Assembly (NCBI GenBank): GCA_947499635.1
Contig: CANMPD010000016.1
Location: 1 to 64,000, forward strand
Direction: 5' to 3'
Source: an uncultured Paracoccaceae bacterium
Lineage (GTDB): Bacteria > Pseudomonadota > Alphaproteobacteria > Rhodobacterales > Rhodobacteraceae
DNA: 64,000 nt
The notes under the pieces are model-generated. The model did not search any database. It saw nothing but the letters and a program-made list of their open reading frames with translations, and was not told the origin of the DNA. Position numbers and translations under genes: made by a program. Position 1 is the stretch's first letter. Every line of letters begins with the position of its first letter. This document shows positions 8,788-18,223 of this stretch, one piece after another.

Positions 8788-9663
8788 ATGAAAGTGCAAA
8801 AAATCGGTGTGATCGGAGCAGGCCAAATGGGAAATGGTATCGCTCACGTGATGGCATTATCCGGATTTGATGTTGTTCTCAACGACATAAACGAAGAATC
8901 TCTTGATAAAGCTCTGGTAACGATCCGGAAGAACATGAGCCGTCAGGTGAGTAAAGGCAACATTTCTGACACGCAAATGACCGAGGCTCTAAATCATATT
9001 ATAACAACGTTAGAAATCTCGGAAATCGGGAAAACAGATCTGGTGATCGAGGCGGCGACGGAGCATGAACACGTTAAACATACTATTTTCGAAAAATTGC
9101 TACCGCACTTACAACCTCATACAATTCTAACATCCAACACATCTTCAATTTCGATAACACGCCTTGCGAGTCGGACAGATCGCCCCGAACGTTTCATGGG
9201 GTTTCACTTTATGAACCCTGTCCCAGTTATGCAGCTGGTCGAGTTAATTCGCGGCATTGCGACAGATGATGAAACATTTTTAACATGCCAATCTGTCGTT
9301 GAAAAATTAGGGAAAACCGTCGCCAGCGCAGAGGATTTCCCCGCGTTTATCGTAAATCGTATTCTCATGCCGATGATCAACGAAGCTGTATACACACTGT
9401 TCGAAGGTGTTGGCAGCGTACGGTCCATCGATGAATCGATGAAGTTAGGGGCAAACCACCCAATGGGCCCCCTGGAACTTGCTGACTTCATTGGGCTTGA
9501 TACGTGTCTGGCGATTATGAATGTACTGCACGATGGACTAGCAGATACTAAATATCGGCCCTGCCCATTGCTTACGAAATACGTCGAAGCTGGCTGGCTT
9601 GGTAGAAAAACACAGCGCGGGTTTTATGATTATCGCGGTGAGACACCCGTGCCCACCCGATAA
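8788..9663 (+). CDS. hbd: 3-hydroxybutyryl-CoA dehydrogenase
   Basis: A 291-residue enzyme oxidising 3-hydroxybutyryl-CoA to acetoacetyl-CoA with NAD(P). The Rossmann motif GVIGAGQMGNGIA is at residues 8-20, a catalytic FMGFHFMNPVPVM block (with the catalytic His) at about 137-149, and a FIVNRILMPMINEA helix follows, with GLDTCL and RGFYDY at the C-terminus. AGAGGGC precedes the ATG. Proximity to etfBA, separated only by an opposing gene, is a recurrent arrangement in this group and links the enzyme to beta-oxidation or PHB turnover. Confidence 0.93.
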   Translation: MKVQKIGVIGAGQMGNGIAHVMALSGFDVVLNDINEESLDKALVTIRKNMSRQVSKGNISDTQMTEALNHIITTLEISEIGKTDLVIEAATEHEHVKHTIFEKLLPHLQPHTILTSNTSSISITRLASRTDRPERFMGFHFMNPVPVMQLVELIRGIATDDETFLTCQSVVEKLGKTVASAEDFPAFIVNRILMPMINEAVYTLFEGVGSVRSIDESMKLGANHPMGPLELADFIGLDTCLAIMNVLHDGLADTKYRPCPLLTKYVEAGWLGRKTQRGFYDYRGETPVPTR

Positions 9664-9668
9664 AAATA

Positions 9669-9691
9669 TAAGGGAACACAGCGTTCCCTTA
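9669..9691. terminator. Bidirectional terminator hairpin between hbd and acyltransferase
   Basis: TAAGGGAAC (9669-9677) pairs perfectly with GTTCCCTTA (9683-9691) around a 5-base loop. It lies 5 bases after the hbd stop and 11 bases before the end of the converging gene, so it can serve both directions. Confidence 0.75.
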
Positions 9692-9702
9692 AATACTACA
9701 CC

Positions 9703-10656
9703 TTATTTTTGGGGCGTCTTACCAAGATCAAGCGTATAGGATCTGAGCCACGCCATGAAACCGCGTGGATTACTTTCTAATTGTTCCATCTGCTCATCTG
9801 TCAGAACTTCACCAACGACGGGAGCTTGGGGTTTGTTACATGATCGTACAATTTCATGCAGCAATAGCCCTTGCCGCAAGATCGGCGATATTCGGCACGC
9901 TATTTGATACCAGCGAGAGTTGGAGCCGGGGAAGAAGATTGGAACAACTTTTGCACCTGATCGGCGAATAAGTTGTGCAGTAAAAACGTTCCATTCCTGC
10001 TCAATAGCTGAACCAAACCAAGTCTCCGATGACATCACAACGCCTGATGGGAACAATGCGATTACACCACCAGTCTTGAGATGTGCCATGGCACTAGCGC
10101 GCATTTCCACCATTTTCCTTTGCGCATCAGGATCATGAGGAAATGGCACAGGGATCATAAATGAGGTAGCAGCTTCATCAAGGCCAGCCAGAACAGATCT
10201 TGTCAAAATGCGGTAATCTAAGCGACGGCGGCCAATTAAATCCGCAAAGATCATCCCGTCGACCATTCCATGAGGGTGATTTGCCACAACAACAACCGGC
10301 CCTTCTTGCGGGATACGGTTAATCTGCTCTTCAGGCGTCTTGAGCTCGATGCCCATGATATTCAGCGCACCGCGCCAAAACTTATTACCACGATATTCAG
10401 AATTTTGTTTTTCAAACTTATTAACCATTCTTAAAATGGCTAACTTACCGGTACACCATTCAATGGTACGAATGGCCAACGACGTCCAACGGTCATCAAA
10501 AGAATTCGCATATGTTAGTGTGCGTCGGTCGTATACTTCACCGGTCGACGTCTTATTCTGGTCGACACCGGTGACCCGTCTGGAATTATCGTTATGCGCC
10601 GTATCCGCCACTGTATCTCTTCCTGTTCGTGTCCCCAGTTTACCAGGAACTGGCAT
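9703..10656 (-). CDS. Lysophospholipid acyltransferase family (PlsC-type) protein
   Basis: A 317-residue protein with a glycerolipid acyltransferase domain. The catalytic block I is NHPHGMVD (H-X4-D) at about residue 107, a FPSGVVM block (the FPEG-equivalent) follows near 187, and KVVPIFFPGSNSRWYQIACR resembles the Val-Pro block IV. It probably acylates a lysophospholipid or related acceptor at the inner membrane. The first 60 residues are polar and unassigned. Its ATG is 3 bases after the HPr stop, so it ends the chvI-chvG-hprK-rapZ-EIIA-HPr run and is likely co-transcribed. Confidence 0.85.
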   Translation of the reverse strand: MPVPGKLGTRTGRDTVADTAHNDNSRRVTGVDQNKTSTGEVYDRRTLTYANSFDDRWTSLAIRTIEWCTGKLAILRMVNKFEKQNSEYRGNKFWRGALNIMGIELKTPEEQINRIPQEGPVVVVANHPHGMVDGMIFADLIGRRRLDYRILTRSVLAGLDEAATSFMIPVPFPHDPDAQRKMVEMRASAMAHLKTGGVIALFPSGVVMSSETWFGSAIEQEWNVFTAQLIRRSGAKVVPIFFPGSNSRWYQIACRISPILRQGLLLHEIVRSCNKPQAPVVGEVLTDEQMEQLESNPRGFMAWLRSYTLDLGKTPQK

Positions 10657-10659
10657 AAG

Positions 10660-10929
10660 CTAATTGCCTTCGCCAAATTTGTCAGCAACCAAAGCTTCCA
10701 AAGCAGTGGCAAGAGCATCTGCATCAGAACCAGAGGTTTCGACGTGAATAGTCGTTCCCATCGAGGCTGCCAACATCAAAAGCCCCATTATACTATCACC
10801 TGAGGCAGACATACCATCTTTTGTCACATGTGCCGTTGCGTCAAATTCCTCAGCAACTTCGACAAACTTGGCCGAAGCCCGCGCATGTAAACCTTTTTGA
10901 TTGATGATCTTTAACGTTCTTTCGGCCAT
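10660..10929 (-). CDS. ptsH: Phosphocarrier protein HPr
   Basis: An 89-residue HPr. The phosphorylatable histidine is H15 in GLHARAS, and the regulatory serine is S46 in GDSIMGLL, the site used by HPr kinase/phosphorylase. Both sites are intact, fitting the hprK gene three genes upstream. In alphaproteobacteria such HPr takes phosphate from an EI-type protein and passes it to EIIA proteins in a regulatory cascade rather than to sugar permeases; neither EI nor a permease is encoded in the window. AGGA precedes the ATG, and the stop is 3 bases before the next gene. Confidence 0.95.
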   Translation of the reverse strand: MAERTLKIINQKGLHARASAKFVEVAEEFDATAHVTKDGMSASGDSIMGLLMLAASMGTTIHVETSGSDADALATALEALVADKFGEGN

Positions 10930-10938
10930 GTTGTCCTA

Positions 10939-11349
10939 TCAGCCCTCGGTGAGGCCCACATTTTGTGCGTTAATATATTTACGTCCTGCAACCATGGCTT
11001 GGTCCGTGGCATCAGAAACAGTCATGTGACGAGATTTTGCGAGTTTGATTAGCATCGGTAAATTCGCACCATACAGGATTCTACGATTTACCTGCTTACA
11101 CGCCTGAAGTGATAAATTTGAGGGACTACCGCCAAAGAGATCTGTAACAAGTACAACTCCCCCTCCGCTGTCTACACGCTCTGCAGCAGCGCAAATTTCA
11201 TTTTGCTTTTGCTCTCGATCATCGTCCGGACCAATCGCAATAGCCATCAATGCGGGTTGAGGCCCGACGACGTGCTCCATTGCTGCCAAATACTCTCTGG
11301 CTAGGCCTCCGTGGGCGACGATCACGATTCCGATCAAGCCATTTCTCAC
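10939..11349 (-). CDS. PTS fructose/mannose-type EIIA protein
   Basis: A 136-residue stand-alone EIIA of the mannose family. The phosphoacceptor is H13 in VIVAHGGLA, and TDLFGGSPSNL at about 67-77 is the conserved block near the active site. No IIB, IIC or IID partner is present, so it likely has a signalling function. The frame opens with GTG at 11349, 2 bases after the rapZ stop; an in-frame TTG at 11337 preceded by GAGA would give MIGIVIVAHGG and is a credible alternative start. Confidence 0.9.
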   Translation of the reverse strand: MRNGLIGIVIVAHGGLAREYLAAMEHVVGPQPALMAIAIGPDDDREQKQNEICAAAERVDSGGGVVLVTDLFGGSPSNLSLQACKQVNRRILYGANLPMLIKLAKSRHMTVSDATDQAMVAGRKYINAQNVGLTEG

Positions 11350-11351
11350 TG

Positions 11352-12245
11352 TTATTGCTGACTGCGCAGCTCGCGATGTCTAATTGACACTGCTTGCCCA
11401 CTATCCGCAAGGGTTTTGGCTAAAGTTTCAGCAAGAGTTACTGATCGATGTTGCCCTCCCGTACATCCAAACGCCACAGAAACATGGGTTTTGCCCTCGT
11501 CTCGATACGCAGGCAGCAACATTTGCATCAAGTCTACCACTTTTTCGAAAAACACTTCAAATCGCTCATCTGTAAAAACATAATCCTGAACTTTCTTATC
11601 ACGCCCATCTAGCGATCTTAGATCCTTAACCCAATACGGATTCGCGAGAAAACGGCAATCAAACACCATATCCACATTGCGAGGCACCCCCCGTTTGTAG
11701 GAAAAACTATGAACACTCAGGCCGAGGTCATACCCTTTGGGCGCAAAAAAACGTTCAATCTCTGCCTTGAGTTGATGAACATTCAACTCACTCGTATCGA
11801 TCACCATATCCGCGCGCTCACGAATATCATGCATCAGGCCCATCTCGCGCCGCACCCCCACTTCTGGGCTTTCAGCGGGTGCCATTGGGTGGCGGCGGCG
11901 CGTTTCAGAATAGCGACGCAGGAGAACTTCTGGATCTGTATCGAGATATAGAACGGTAAAAGCAATTTCACCTTTCAAAGCGAGTTTATCGATTACGTCC
12001 AGCAAAGCTGATGTTGAAAAATCTCGATTACGGGGATCAAGTCCAAGTGCCATTGGGCGATCCACCCCCGCAGTTTCAACAAGCGCCGACACAAGTCGCA
12101 ACGGTAAATTATCTATTGCCTCATAGCCGAGGTCCTCCAAAGCATTCAAAGCAGTGGTTCGTCCGGCACCCGAAGGCCCTGTAATCAGCATTAAAGGCGT
12201 TTCGCTGCTATTCTTTACGACTTCCGGCGGATGGATAATGGTCAT
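11352..12245 (-). CDS. rapZ: RapZ-family nucleotide-binding protein
   Basis: A 297-residue RapZ/YvcJ-family protein. The N-terminal P-loop GPSGAGRT is at residues 23-30, with Arg where most P-loops have Lys; the C-terminal half carries the conserved GVPRNVDMVFDCRFLANPYW segment and VAFGCTGGQHRSVTLAE, typical of the family. In E. coli RapZ controls GlmZ/GlmY small RNAs and glucosamine-6-phosphate synthesis; whether that holds in alphaproteobacteria is not established. The start overlaps the end of hprK by 38 bases, and EIIA follows within 2 bases. Confidence 0.92.
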   Translation of the reverse strand: MTIIHPPEVVKNSSETPLMLITGPSGAGRTTALNALEDLGYEAIDNLPLRLVSALVETAGVDRPMALGLDPRNRDFSTSALLDVIDKLALKGEIAFTVLYLDTDPEVLLRRYSETRRRHPMAPAESPEVGVRREMGLMHDIRERADMVIDTSELNVHQLKAEIERFFAPKGYDLGLSVHSFSYKRGVPRNVDMVFDCRFLANPYWVKDLRSLDGRDKKVQDYVFTDERFEVFFEKVVDLMQMLLPAYRDEGKTHVSVAFGCTGGQHRSVTLAETLAKTLADSGQAVSIRHRELRSQQ

Positions 12246-12672
12246 CAGGGTCCAAAGCTCCTGCTTTTAAGTATTGCAACAAGGCGGGTACAAAATGTGA
12301 AGCATCTATACGTTTCACCACAGGTAAACTGCAGCCCAAAATGTCAGTCATCTCATGGCGCGGCAAACGATCTGTTTCTATTTGGTCGAGATTAACAACC
12401 AAACATACCCGAATATTCACCGCAACATGTGCATGCAGCAGACCTAATCCCCTTGCCTCGATTACCCCAGTAATCGCATCAGGTGCACTAGCTATCAGCG
12501 CATCTTCTAACCGATGTAGCACTGTGCGATCATCCGAGACCAATTCAGCCCCAAATGCCATCAACTGCAGAGCAAGAGATGATTTCCCGGCCCCAGACTT
12601 ACCCAGTATCAATACGCCTCGCTCACCCAGCGCAACGCAGCTTGCGTGTAAAACAAGTGGAGCCGTAGACAT
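12208..12672 (-). CDS. hprK: HPr kinase/phosphorylase, short form
   Basis: A 154-residue protein with only the catalytic domain of HprK, as is usual in alphaproteobacteria; the roughly 130-residue N-terminal domain of Gram-positive HprK is missing. The P-loop GKSGAGKS is at residues 24-31, a VSDD motif near 45-48 and the signature IEARGLGLLHA near 70-80. It phosphorylates HPr on Ser46 and removes that phosphate. ATG 12672 is chosen; the codon before it is TTG. Its 3' end overlaps rapZ by 38 bases, so the two are translationally coupled. Confidence 0.92.
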   Translation of the reverse strand: MSTAPLVLHASCVALGERGVLILGKSGAGKSSLALQLMAFGAELVSDDRTVLHRLEDALIASAPDAITGVIEARGLGLLHAHVAVNIRVCLVVNLDQIETDRLPRHEMTDILGCSLPVVKRIDASHFVPALLQYLKAGALDPDDHYPSAGSRKE

Positions 12673-12684
12673 CAACGCATGCGC

Positions 12685-14379
12685 TTATACAGGAAGGCCA
12701 ACTACAAAACGTGCACCAAGCGGTTCAGAAGTTAAATCAGCCGAAGTCGGGCGAATGTTTTCAGCCCAAATAACACCACCATGTGCTTCAATAATTTGCT
12801 TTGAGATCGCCAAGCCCAAACCCGAATTATTTCCAAAATGCTCTTCAGGTCGGTGTGAATAAAAGCGCGTAAAAATCTTACTCAACGCCTGTTCAGGAAT
12901 ACCTGGTCCAGTATCTTCGACTACGACAAGGACCCTATTTCCGCGACAGCGTGCCCAAACACGAATTGCATCGCCGTCTTCGCAAAAAGAAATGGCGTTA
13001 CTGATCAAGTTGACAAAGACTTGAGCCAAACGTGCCTCAAGGCCGTTAATCATCACCGCTTCTTTTGGCAATTCTGTAATATAATCAATCCCAGCAACAC
13101 GTGCGTCTTCGCCAAGAAACTGATTCAGGTTTTCCAATGTCGTAACGAGATTAAAGGTTTCTTCTTCTTCCTTCACCAACTCGGCATCCAAACGCGATGC
13201 ATTTGAGATATCGCTGACTAAACGATCAAGCCGTCGCACATCATGTTCTATAACATTCATCAGTTTCTCCCGCTGATCTTCGCGCTTGACCATACGCAAC
13301 GTGCCGACAGCAGATTGCAGACTAGCCAGAGGATTCTTAATCTCATGTGCCACATCAGCTGCAAATTGTTCGTTACTATCGATACGATTATATAAAGCTT
13401 TCACCATTCCACGCAAAGCGCGGCTCAATCGACCAATCTCATCCGGGCGCGCTGAAAGATCTGGAATACGGATAGGGCCAGGTTTAACCTGAGACGTATT
13501 CCGATCGCGCCCCAATTCAGCAGCCTCTGCAAGGTCAGCTAAAGGATTTGCAACAGTCGATGCTAGCGCGAGGCTGAGGCCAATTGACACAAACAGCGCA
13601 ATAGCAAACATTTGCAAAACGCGCTCGCGTTCAAATCGAGCTAAAGCATCAATTTCACCCATCCTAGATGTAATCGCGACCACTCCAACAACTGTATCTT
13701 GCTTCAATATTGGCATTGTGGCTGAAAAAACGGTTCCACCATTGGAATCTTCGACATAACCAAACGCGGTTGCATTACGAGATGCACGATCAACAAGTGC
13801 CTCAATAGCTTCAGGCGCCAGCACACCCTCGTCTGCAGGTTTTCGTCCCGCCCTGAACAAACCCCAAATCGCTTCCAGGCCGTCAATAATATAAGTCCTT
13901 TGCCCGGTCAGATCATCTAAAGGACGTTCGAGAATTTCGTGCTTTATCTCTCTTGTATCGATAATTAACTGTCCATCGGTGTTAAAAACATATCCCTCAA
14001 TACCTTTTTCCAGCGCGATACTCGCGAAAGTAGAGGCAGCAGTATCCCGCTCTAGCGTACTCTCTGTTTCAACACCAATTTTTGCCTCAAACACATCCGC
14101 AACAAGGCTTGCTTGAGCCACGAGTGCTCCTGCCCGTTGCGCCACAAGACTTTGCTGTGATGCATTCAGATACAGAATTCCAGCAACCAGTAGAATTAAC
14201 GCGATCAGGTTAAAAATAATGATTTTGCGCGTTAGTGGAGAGCTATGAAGGATGGAAAAGCCACGTGCCTCACGTTTTGCTTGCAGCTCCTTCGCATTGA
14301 CTTGCCTTGGCGCAACCCAATCATCACCGAAAACAACATCATCACCCTGATGCTTGTTTACTGTACCAGTGTCACGCAT
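12685..14379 (-). CDS. chvG: Sensor histidine kinase ChvG
   Basis: A 564-residue membrane sensor kinase. One TM helix is at about residues 57-77, a periplasmic sensing region to about 250, a second TM helix and HAMP segment follow, then the HisKA H-box DVAHEIKNPLASL and HATPase N and G boxes (NLISNAISF, DTGPGIP, GLGLAISKQIIEAHGG). The start at ATG 14379 has GGAAAGGAAAG directly upstream; an upstream TTG frame to 14424 has no such signal. In rhizobia ChvG-ChvI responds to acidity and envelope stress and is restrained by ExoR, which is not in this window. Only 12 bases separate it from hprK. Confidence 0.92.
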   Translation of the reverse strand: MRDTGTVNKHQGDDVVFGDDWVAPRQVNAKELQAKREARGFSILHSSPLTRKIIIFNLIALILLVAGILYLNASQQSLVAQRAGALVAQASLVADVFEAKIGVETESTLERDTAASTFASIALEKGIEGYVFNTDGQLIIDTREIKHEILERPLDDLTGQRTYIIDGLEAIWGLFRAGRKPADEGVLAPEAIEALVDRASRNATAFGYVEDSNGGTVFSATMPILKQDTVVGVVAITSRMGEIDALARFERERVLQMFAIALFVSIGLSLALASTVANPLADLAEAAELGRDRNTSQVKPGPIRIPDLSARPDEIGRLSRALRGMVKALYNRIDSNEQFAADVAHEIKNPLASLQSAVGTLRMVKREDQREKLMNVIEHDVRRLDRLVSDISNASRLDAELVKEEEETFNLVTTLENLNQFLGEDARVAGIDYITELPKEAVMINGLEARLAQVFVNLISNAISFCEDGDAIRVWARCRGNRVLVVVEDTGPGIPEQALSKIFTRFYSHRPEEHFGNNSGLGLAISKQIIEAHGGVIWAENIRPTSADLTSEPLGARFVVGLPV

Positions 14380-14456
14380 GCGTCTTTCCTTTCCATCCGC
14401 AGCCCAGAGCTTGCGCTCAAGCAATTCTCACAATCGGCTGCTTAGAAATATGGCAA

Positions 14457-15158
14457 TTATTCTTCGTTGTAACGATACCCAATTCCGTAAAGCGTCTCAA
14501 TCGCCGAGAATTCTGTATCTGTACTACGCATTTTTTTACGCAAGCGCTTGATATGGCTGTCAATTGTTCGGTCATCGACATAAACTTGATCATCATACGC
14601 GACATCCATCAATTGATCTCGGCTTTTGACAAATCCTGGCCGTTGAGCAAGCGCCTGAAGAAGCAAAAATTCAGTCACGGTTAGGGAGACATCTTTCCCT
14701 TTCCAACTCACGGCATGACGCAAAGGGTCCATACGTAGATTACCACGCTCCATAACCTTGGTCTCTGGCGTAACTTCCGCAGGCTCTCCGCTCATCACTT
14801 CTTGACGACGTAAAAGCGCCCGAATGCGTTCAACCAATAGGCGCTGTGAAAATGGTTTTTTCACATAATCATCAGCCCCCATACGCAGTCCAAGAACCTC
14901 ATCAATTTCGTCATCTTTTGATGTTAGAAAAATGACAGGCATCTGTGATTTCTGACGCAAGCGTTGTAGCAGATCCATGCCATCCATGCGCGGCATTTTA
15001 ATATCAAGCACAGCCATATCTGGCAGACGTTTGTTAAACGCATCCAATGCAGCTTGACCATCATTATAGGTCTCGACCTCGAAACCCTCAGCTTCAAGCG
15101 TCATCGACACAGAAGTGAGGATATTTCGATCGTCATCAACCAAAGCGATCTTTGACAT
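14457..15158 (-). CDS. chvI: Response regulator ChvI
   Basis: A 233-residue OmpR/PhoB-type regulator. The receiver domain begins [12 protein letters not shown] with the phosphoacceptor Asp in [11 protein letters not shown] at about residue 53, T in FLTSKDD and K in VKKPF; the C-terminal winged helix carries [15 protein letters not shown] and [14 protein letters not shown]. It is the partner of ChvG encoded 77 bases downstream. The gene is divergent from pckA across a 372-base intergenic region, an arrangement known from rhizobia. Confidence 0.95.
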   Translation of the reverse strand: MSKIALVDDDRNILTSVSMTLEAEGFEVETYNDGQAALDAFNKRLPDMAVLDIKMPRMDGMDLLQRLRQKSQMPVIFLTSKDDEIDEVLGLRMGADDYVKKPFSQRLLVERIRALLRRQEVMSGEPAEVTPETKVMERGNLRMDPLRHAVSWKGKDVSLTVTEFLLLQALAQRPGFVKSRDQLMDVAYDDQVYVDDRTIDSHIKRLRKKMRSTDTEFSAIETLYGIGYRYNEE

Positions 15159-15530
15159 TTAATTTTACCCTTATACTGCTCATTTTGGGAATTATTTTCT
15201 TTTTGTTGTCGCGCGTTCACACGAACGAATCAATCCCCATTCATGAAACTAAGCCTCATTTGGGAACGATTGTGACAAATTCGAGTTACTGTCTCCTAAA
15301 TTGACACATAAAAATGAACTCATTTACGACAAGTTAACAGGTCAATGAGCGAAAGATTGATTTGGTTGCGCTAACAACTGAAACCTAGGTGTTCAATAGT
15401 GAAATCATCATGTTATGACCTAATGCATCCGCTTCTTTCGAAGCTCTAGATCGTGTTGGGAAGGCTATCTCACACGGAAAATCCATGCGGCGACCATTAA
15501 ATTATTAACGCCGCTACCAGGAGAGAAAAG
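15159..15530. promoter_or_regulatory. Divergent chvI / pckA promoter region
   Basis: The longest non-coding stretch in the window, 372 bases, AT-rich in its middle. It must hold the chvI promoter (leftwards) and the pckA promoter (rightwards). The pckA ATG is preceded by AGGAGAG 5 bases upstream. I see no riboswitch fold, tRNA or reading frame worth calling, and I cannot name operator sites. Confidence 0.6.
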
Positions 15531-17129
15531 ATGACATCTGGACGGGTAAACCCGAACTTTCGCCTCGAAGATCAAGGTATCAAAGGGCTGGGCCAGGTCT
15601 ATTATAACCTCATTGAACCTGCTTTAATTCAAGAAGCTCTTGCTCGAGACGAAGGCACATTAGGCAAAGGCGGAGCATTCCTTGTCACAACCGGGAAATT
15701 CACCGGTCGCTCTCCCAAAGATAAGCACGTCGTCAAAACGCCAAGCGTCGCAGAACACATCTGGTGGGAAAATAACGCTGAGATGTCCGCTGATGGCTTT
15801 GATGCGCTTTACGAAGATATGCTCGAACATATGAAGAGCAAAGATTACTTTGTACAAGACCTTGTTGGCGGCTCTGATCCTGTGCACGCAATCAATGTCC
15901 GTATGGTCACCGAATTGGCGTGGCACAACCTGTTCATCCGGCACTTATTACGTCGCCCAGATCGAGAAGATCTAAACGAATATGTTGCTGACTTCACAGT
16001 AATAAATTGCCCGTCGTTCCAAGCTGATCCAGCCAAACATGACTGCCGCTCTGAGACCGTTATTGCGATGAACTTTGATCGCAAGCTGATCCTGATCGGT
16101 GGTACAGAGTATGCGGGCGAAAACAAAAAATCTGTATTTACACTTCTAAATTACCTGTTGCCTGAAAAAGGCATCATGCCGATGCATTGTTCAGCAAATC
16201 ACGCCAAAGGAAACCCCGTCGATACGGCAGTCTTTTTTGGCCTGTCTGGGACTGGTAAAACCACCTTGTCTGCGGACCCTGGTCGTATTTTGATCGGTGA
16301 TGACGAACATGGTTGGGCGGACAATGGGACCTTCAACTTTGAGGGCGGTTGCTATGCCAAGACGATCAACCTTAATCCAGAAGCCGAACCCGAAATCTTC
16401 GCGACAACCGAAAAGTTCGGCACTGTCATCGAGAACATGATCTTCGATCCTGAAACTTTTGATTTGGACTTTGATGATGACAGTCTCACGGCCAATATGC
16501 GTTGTGCTTACCCGCTGAACTATATCTCAAACGCCTCTCCTTTGGCGCGTGGCGGGCATCCAAAGAACATTATCATGCTCACATGTGATGCCTTTGGCGT
16601 CTTGCCGCCCATCGCACGCTTAACACCCGCGCAAGCGATGTATCACTTTCTCTCAGGCTTTACCTCTAAAGTGGCAGGGACCGAACGTGGAGTGACCGAA
16701 CCAGAACCCACATTCTCGACATGCTTTGGCGCCCCATTCATGCCACGTCGACCAGAAGTTTATGGTAACCTGTTGCGAGAAAAAATCGCGCAACATGGCG
16801 CGACATGCTGGTTGGTTAACACGGGTTGGACCGGAGGCGCTTATGGCACAGGTTCCCGTATGCCAATCAAAGCGACTCGCGCACTTTTGACAGCCGTCTT
16901 AGACGGATCATTAGCTCAAATCGAGTTCCGTAAAGATCCAAACTTTGGCTTTGATGTTCCGACCGCTGCACCTGGTGTTGCAGAGCTTCTACTCGATCCT
17001 CGTCGCACATGGGACGATAAAGAGGCTTATGACGCTCAAGCCGCGAAACTGGTAGAAATGTTCAGCGATAACTTCGAACAGTATCTACCATTTATCGACG
17101 ATGACGTAAAAGCTGCAGTAATAAGCTAA
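15531..17129 (+). CDS. pckA: Phosphoenolpyruvate carboxykinase (ATP)
   Basis: A 532-residue ATP-dependent PEPCK converting oxaloacetate and ATP to phosphoenolpyruvate, the committed step of gluconeogenesis. The kinase P-loop [11 protein letters not shown] is at about 243-253, followed by LIGDDEHGW with the metal-binding Asp residues; the substrate region GRSPKDK is near 54-60. Full length for the family. AGGAGAG precedes the ATG and a strong terminator follows. Placement opposite chvI, with the PTS-related genes behind it, suggests carbon-status control, which is inference. Confidence 0.97.
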   Translation: MTSGRVNPNFRLEDQGIKGLGQVYYNLIEPALIQEALARDEGTLGKGGAFLVTTGKFTGRSPKDKHVVKTPSVAEHIWWENNAEMSADGFDALYEDMLEHMKSKDYFVQDLVGGSDPVHAINVRMVTELAWHNLFIRHLLRRPDREDLNEYVADFTVINCPSFQADPAKHDCRSETVIAMNFDRKLILIGGTEYAGENKKSVFTLLNYLLPEKGIMPMHCSANHAKGNPVDTAVFFGLSGTGKTTLSADPGRILIGDDEHGWADNGTFNFEGGCYAKTINLNPEAEPEIFATTEKFGTVIENMIFDPETFDLDFDDDSLTANMRCAYPLNYISNASPLARGGHPKNIIMLTCDAFGVLPPIARLTPAQAMYHFLSGFTSKVAGTERGVTEPEPTFSTCFGAPFMPRRPEVYGNLLREKIAQHGATCWLVNTGWTGGAYGTGSRMPIKATRALLTAVLDGSLAQIEFRKDPNFGFDVPTAAPGVAELLLDPRRTWDDKEAYDAQAAKLVEMFSDNFEQYLPFIDDDVKAAVIS

Positions 17130-17136
17130 TAAAATC

Positions 17137-17166
17137 AAAGGCCTCATCTTATTGATGAGGCCTTTA
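17137..17166 (+). terminator. Intrinsic terminator of pckA
   Basis: AAAGGCCTCATC (17137-17148) pairs perfectly with GATGAGGCCTTT (17154-17165) around a 5-base loop, 7 bases after the stop codon. Confidence 0.85.
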
Positions 17167-17293
17167 TGCCCTCTTTCGTTGTAAGTGTCACAGCCGCAAA
17201 GTTTCTATAATGATCCGCCTGCAATATTTCATACAACGTCAAACACGCTGTATTGTCATACATATCCCTAAAGCCATTTCACGATGTAACAAA

Positions 17294-18205
17294 CTAAAGC
17301 ACAGGTGAAATACCAGCATCTTCAAGTTTGGTTTCCGGCTCCACGTGAATTGTTACATTCACACCAGGGAGCACACCAGCGATCTCTTCTTCTATTCGAT
17401 CGCAAATGTCGTGTGACTGCTCCACTGTCATTTTCCCATCTACAACCATATGAAACTCTACAAAAAGAGCGGCGGCCGCGCGGCGGGTTTTAATGCCGTG
17501 TATCTGTAAGGCGCCTTCTGCACTGCGATGAATAATACCCTGAATTTGCGCCTGTTCTTCAGCTGACGCTGCGCTATCCATCAATCCACCGATTGAATCG
17601 GACACCACATGAAAACCTTCTCGTAAAATATTAACTGCAACAACCAACGCAATAATCGGATCTAAAGCGCCCCAGCCCGTCAGCATAACAAGGCATAACC
17701 CCGATATTACAGCGATCGATGTCCACACATCACTCATCAGGTGTCGCCCTCCAGCTGAAAAAGCCGGAGAACTGAAACTATTGCCACTGTGTAATAAAAC
17801 GCGCGCCCAAATGAAATTAATGACCGTCGCGGCCCCACTCACAACAAATGCGAACATACCCATTTGGCCTGTAGCGCCTGTGAAAATCGTCTCGACGGCC
17901 TGTTCAACAATGAGCACAGCCGCAAGAATAATTAAAACGCCTTCAGCAACAGCTGCAAAATATTCCGCCTTGTGATGCCCAAACGGGTGGTCTTCGTCGG
18001 GCGGGCGCTGTGCGTATTTTACGGCAAGCCATGCAAGCACAGCTGCACCAACATTGACACAGCTTTCTAATGCATCCGAAAAAAGAGCGACCGAGCCTGA
18101 TACCCACCAGGCTAACAATTTCATAAGCAACACGCAGATCGCAACGATTATAGACCCCGCCGCGATCCGAGATGTTGTAAATGAAAAGCGCGCCAGTGTT
18201 TGCAT
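17294..18205 (-). CDS. Cation diffusion facilitator family metal transporter
   Basis: A 303-residue CDF protein with about six TM helices and a cytosolic C-terminal domain. Metal-site signatures are SDALESCVN in helix 2 and GRHLMSDVWTS in helix 5, the latter with the H-X3-D pair; the inter-helix loop carries DEDHPFGHHKAEY. CDF proteins export divalent metals such as Zn, Fe, Mn or Co in exchange for protons; which metal cannot be read from these residues. The C-terminal dimer domain includes EFHMVVDGKMTVEQSH. It follows the TauE-like gene by 18 bases on the same strand, a probable two-gene unit. Confidence 0.9.
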   Translation of the reverse strand: MQTLARFSFTTSRIAAGSIIVAICVLLMKLLAWWVSGSVALFSDALESCVNVGAAVLAWLAVKYAQRPPDEDHPFGHHKAEYFAAVAEGVLIILAAVLIVEQAVETIFTGATGQMGMFAFVVSGAATVINFIWARVLLHSGNSFSSPAFSAGGRHLMSDVWTSIAVISGLCLVMLTGWGALDPIIALVVAVNILREGFHVVSDSIGGLMDSAASAEEQAQIQGIIHRSAEGALQIHGIKTRRAAAALFVEFHMVVDGKMTVEQSHDICDRIEEEIAGVLPGVNVTIHVEPETKLEDAGISPVL

Positions 18206-18223
18206 TTAGATTGTCTCGTTTGA

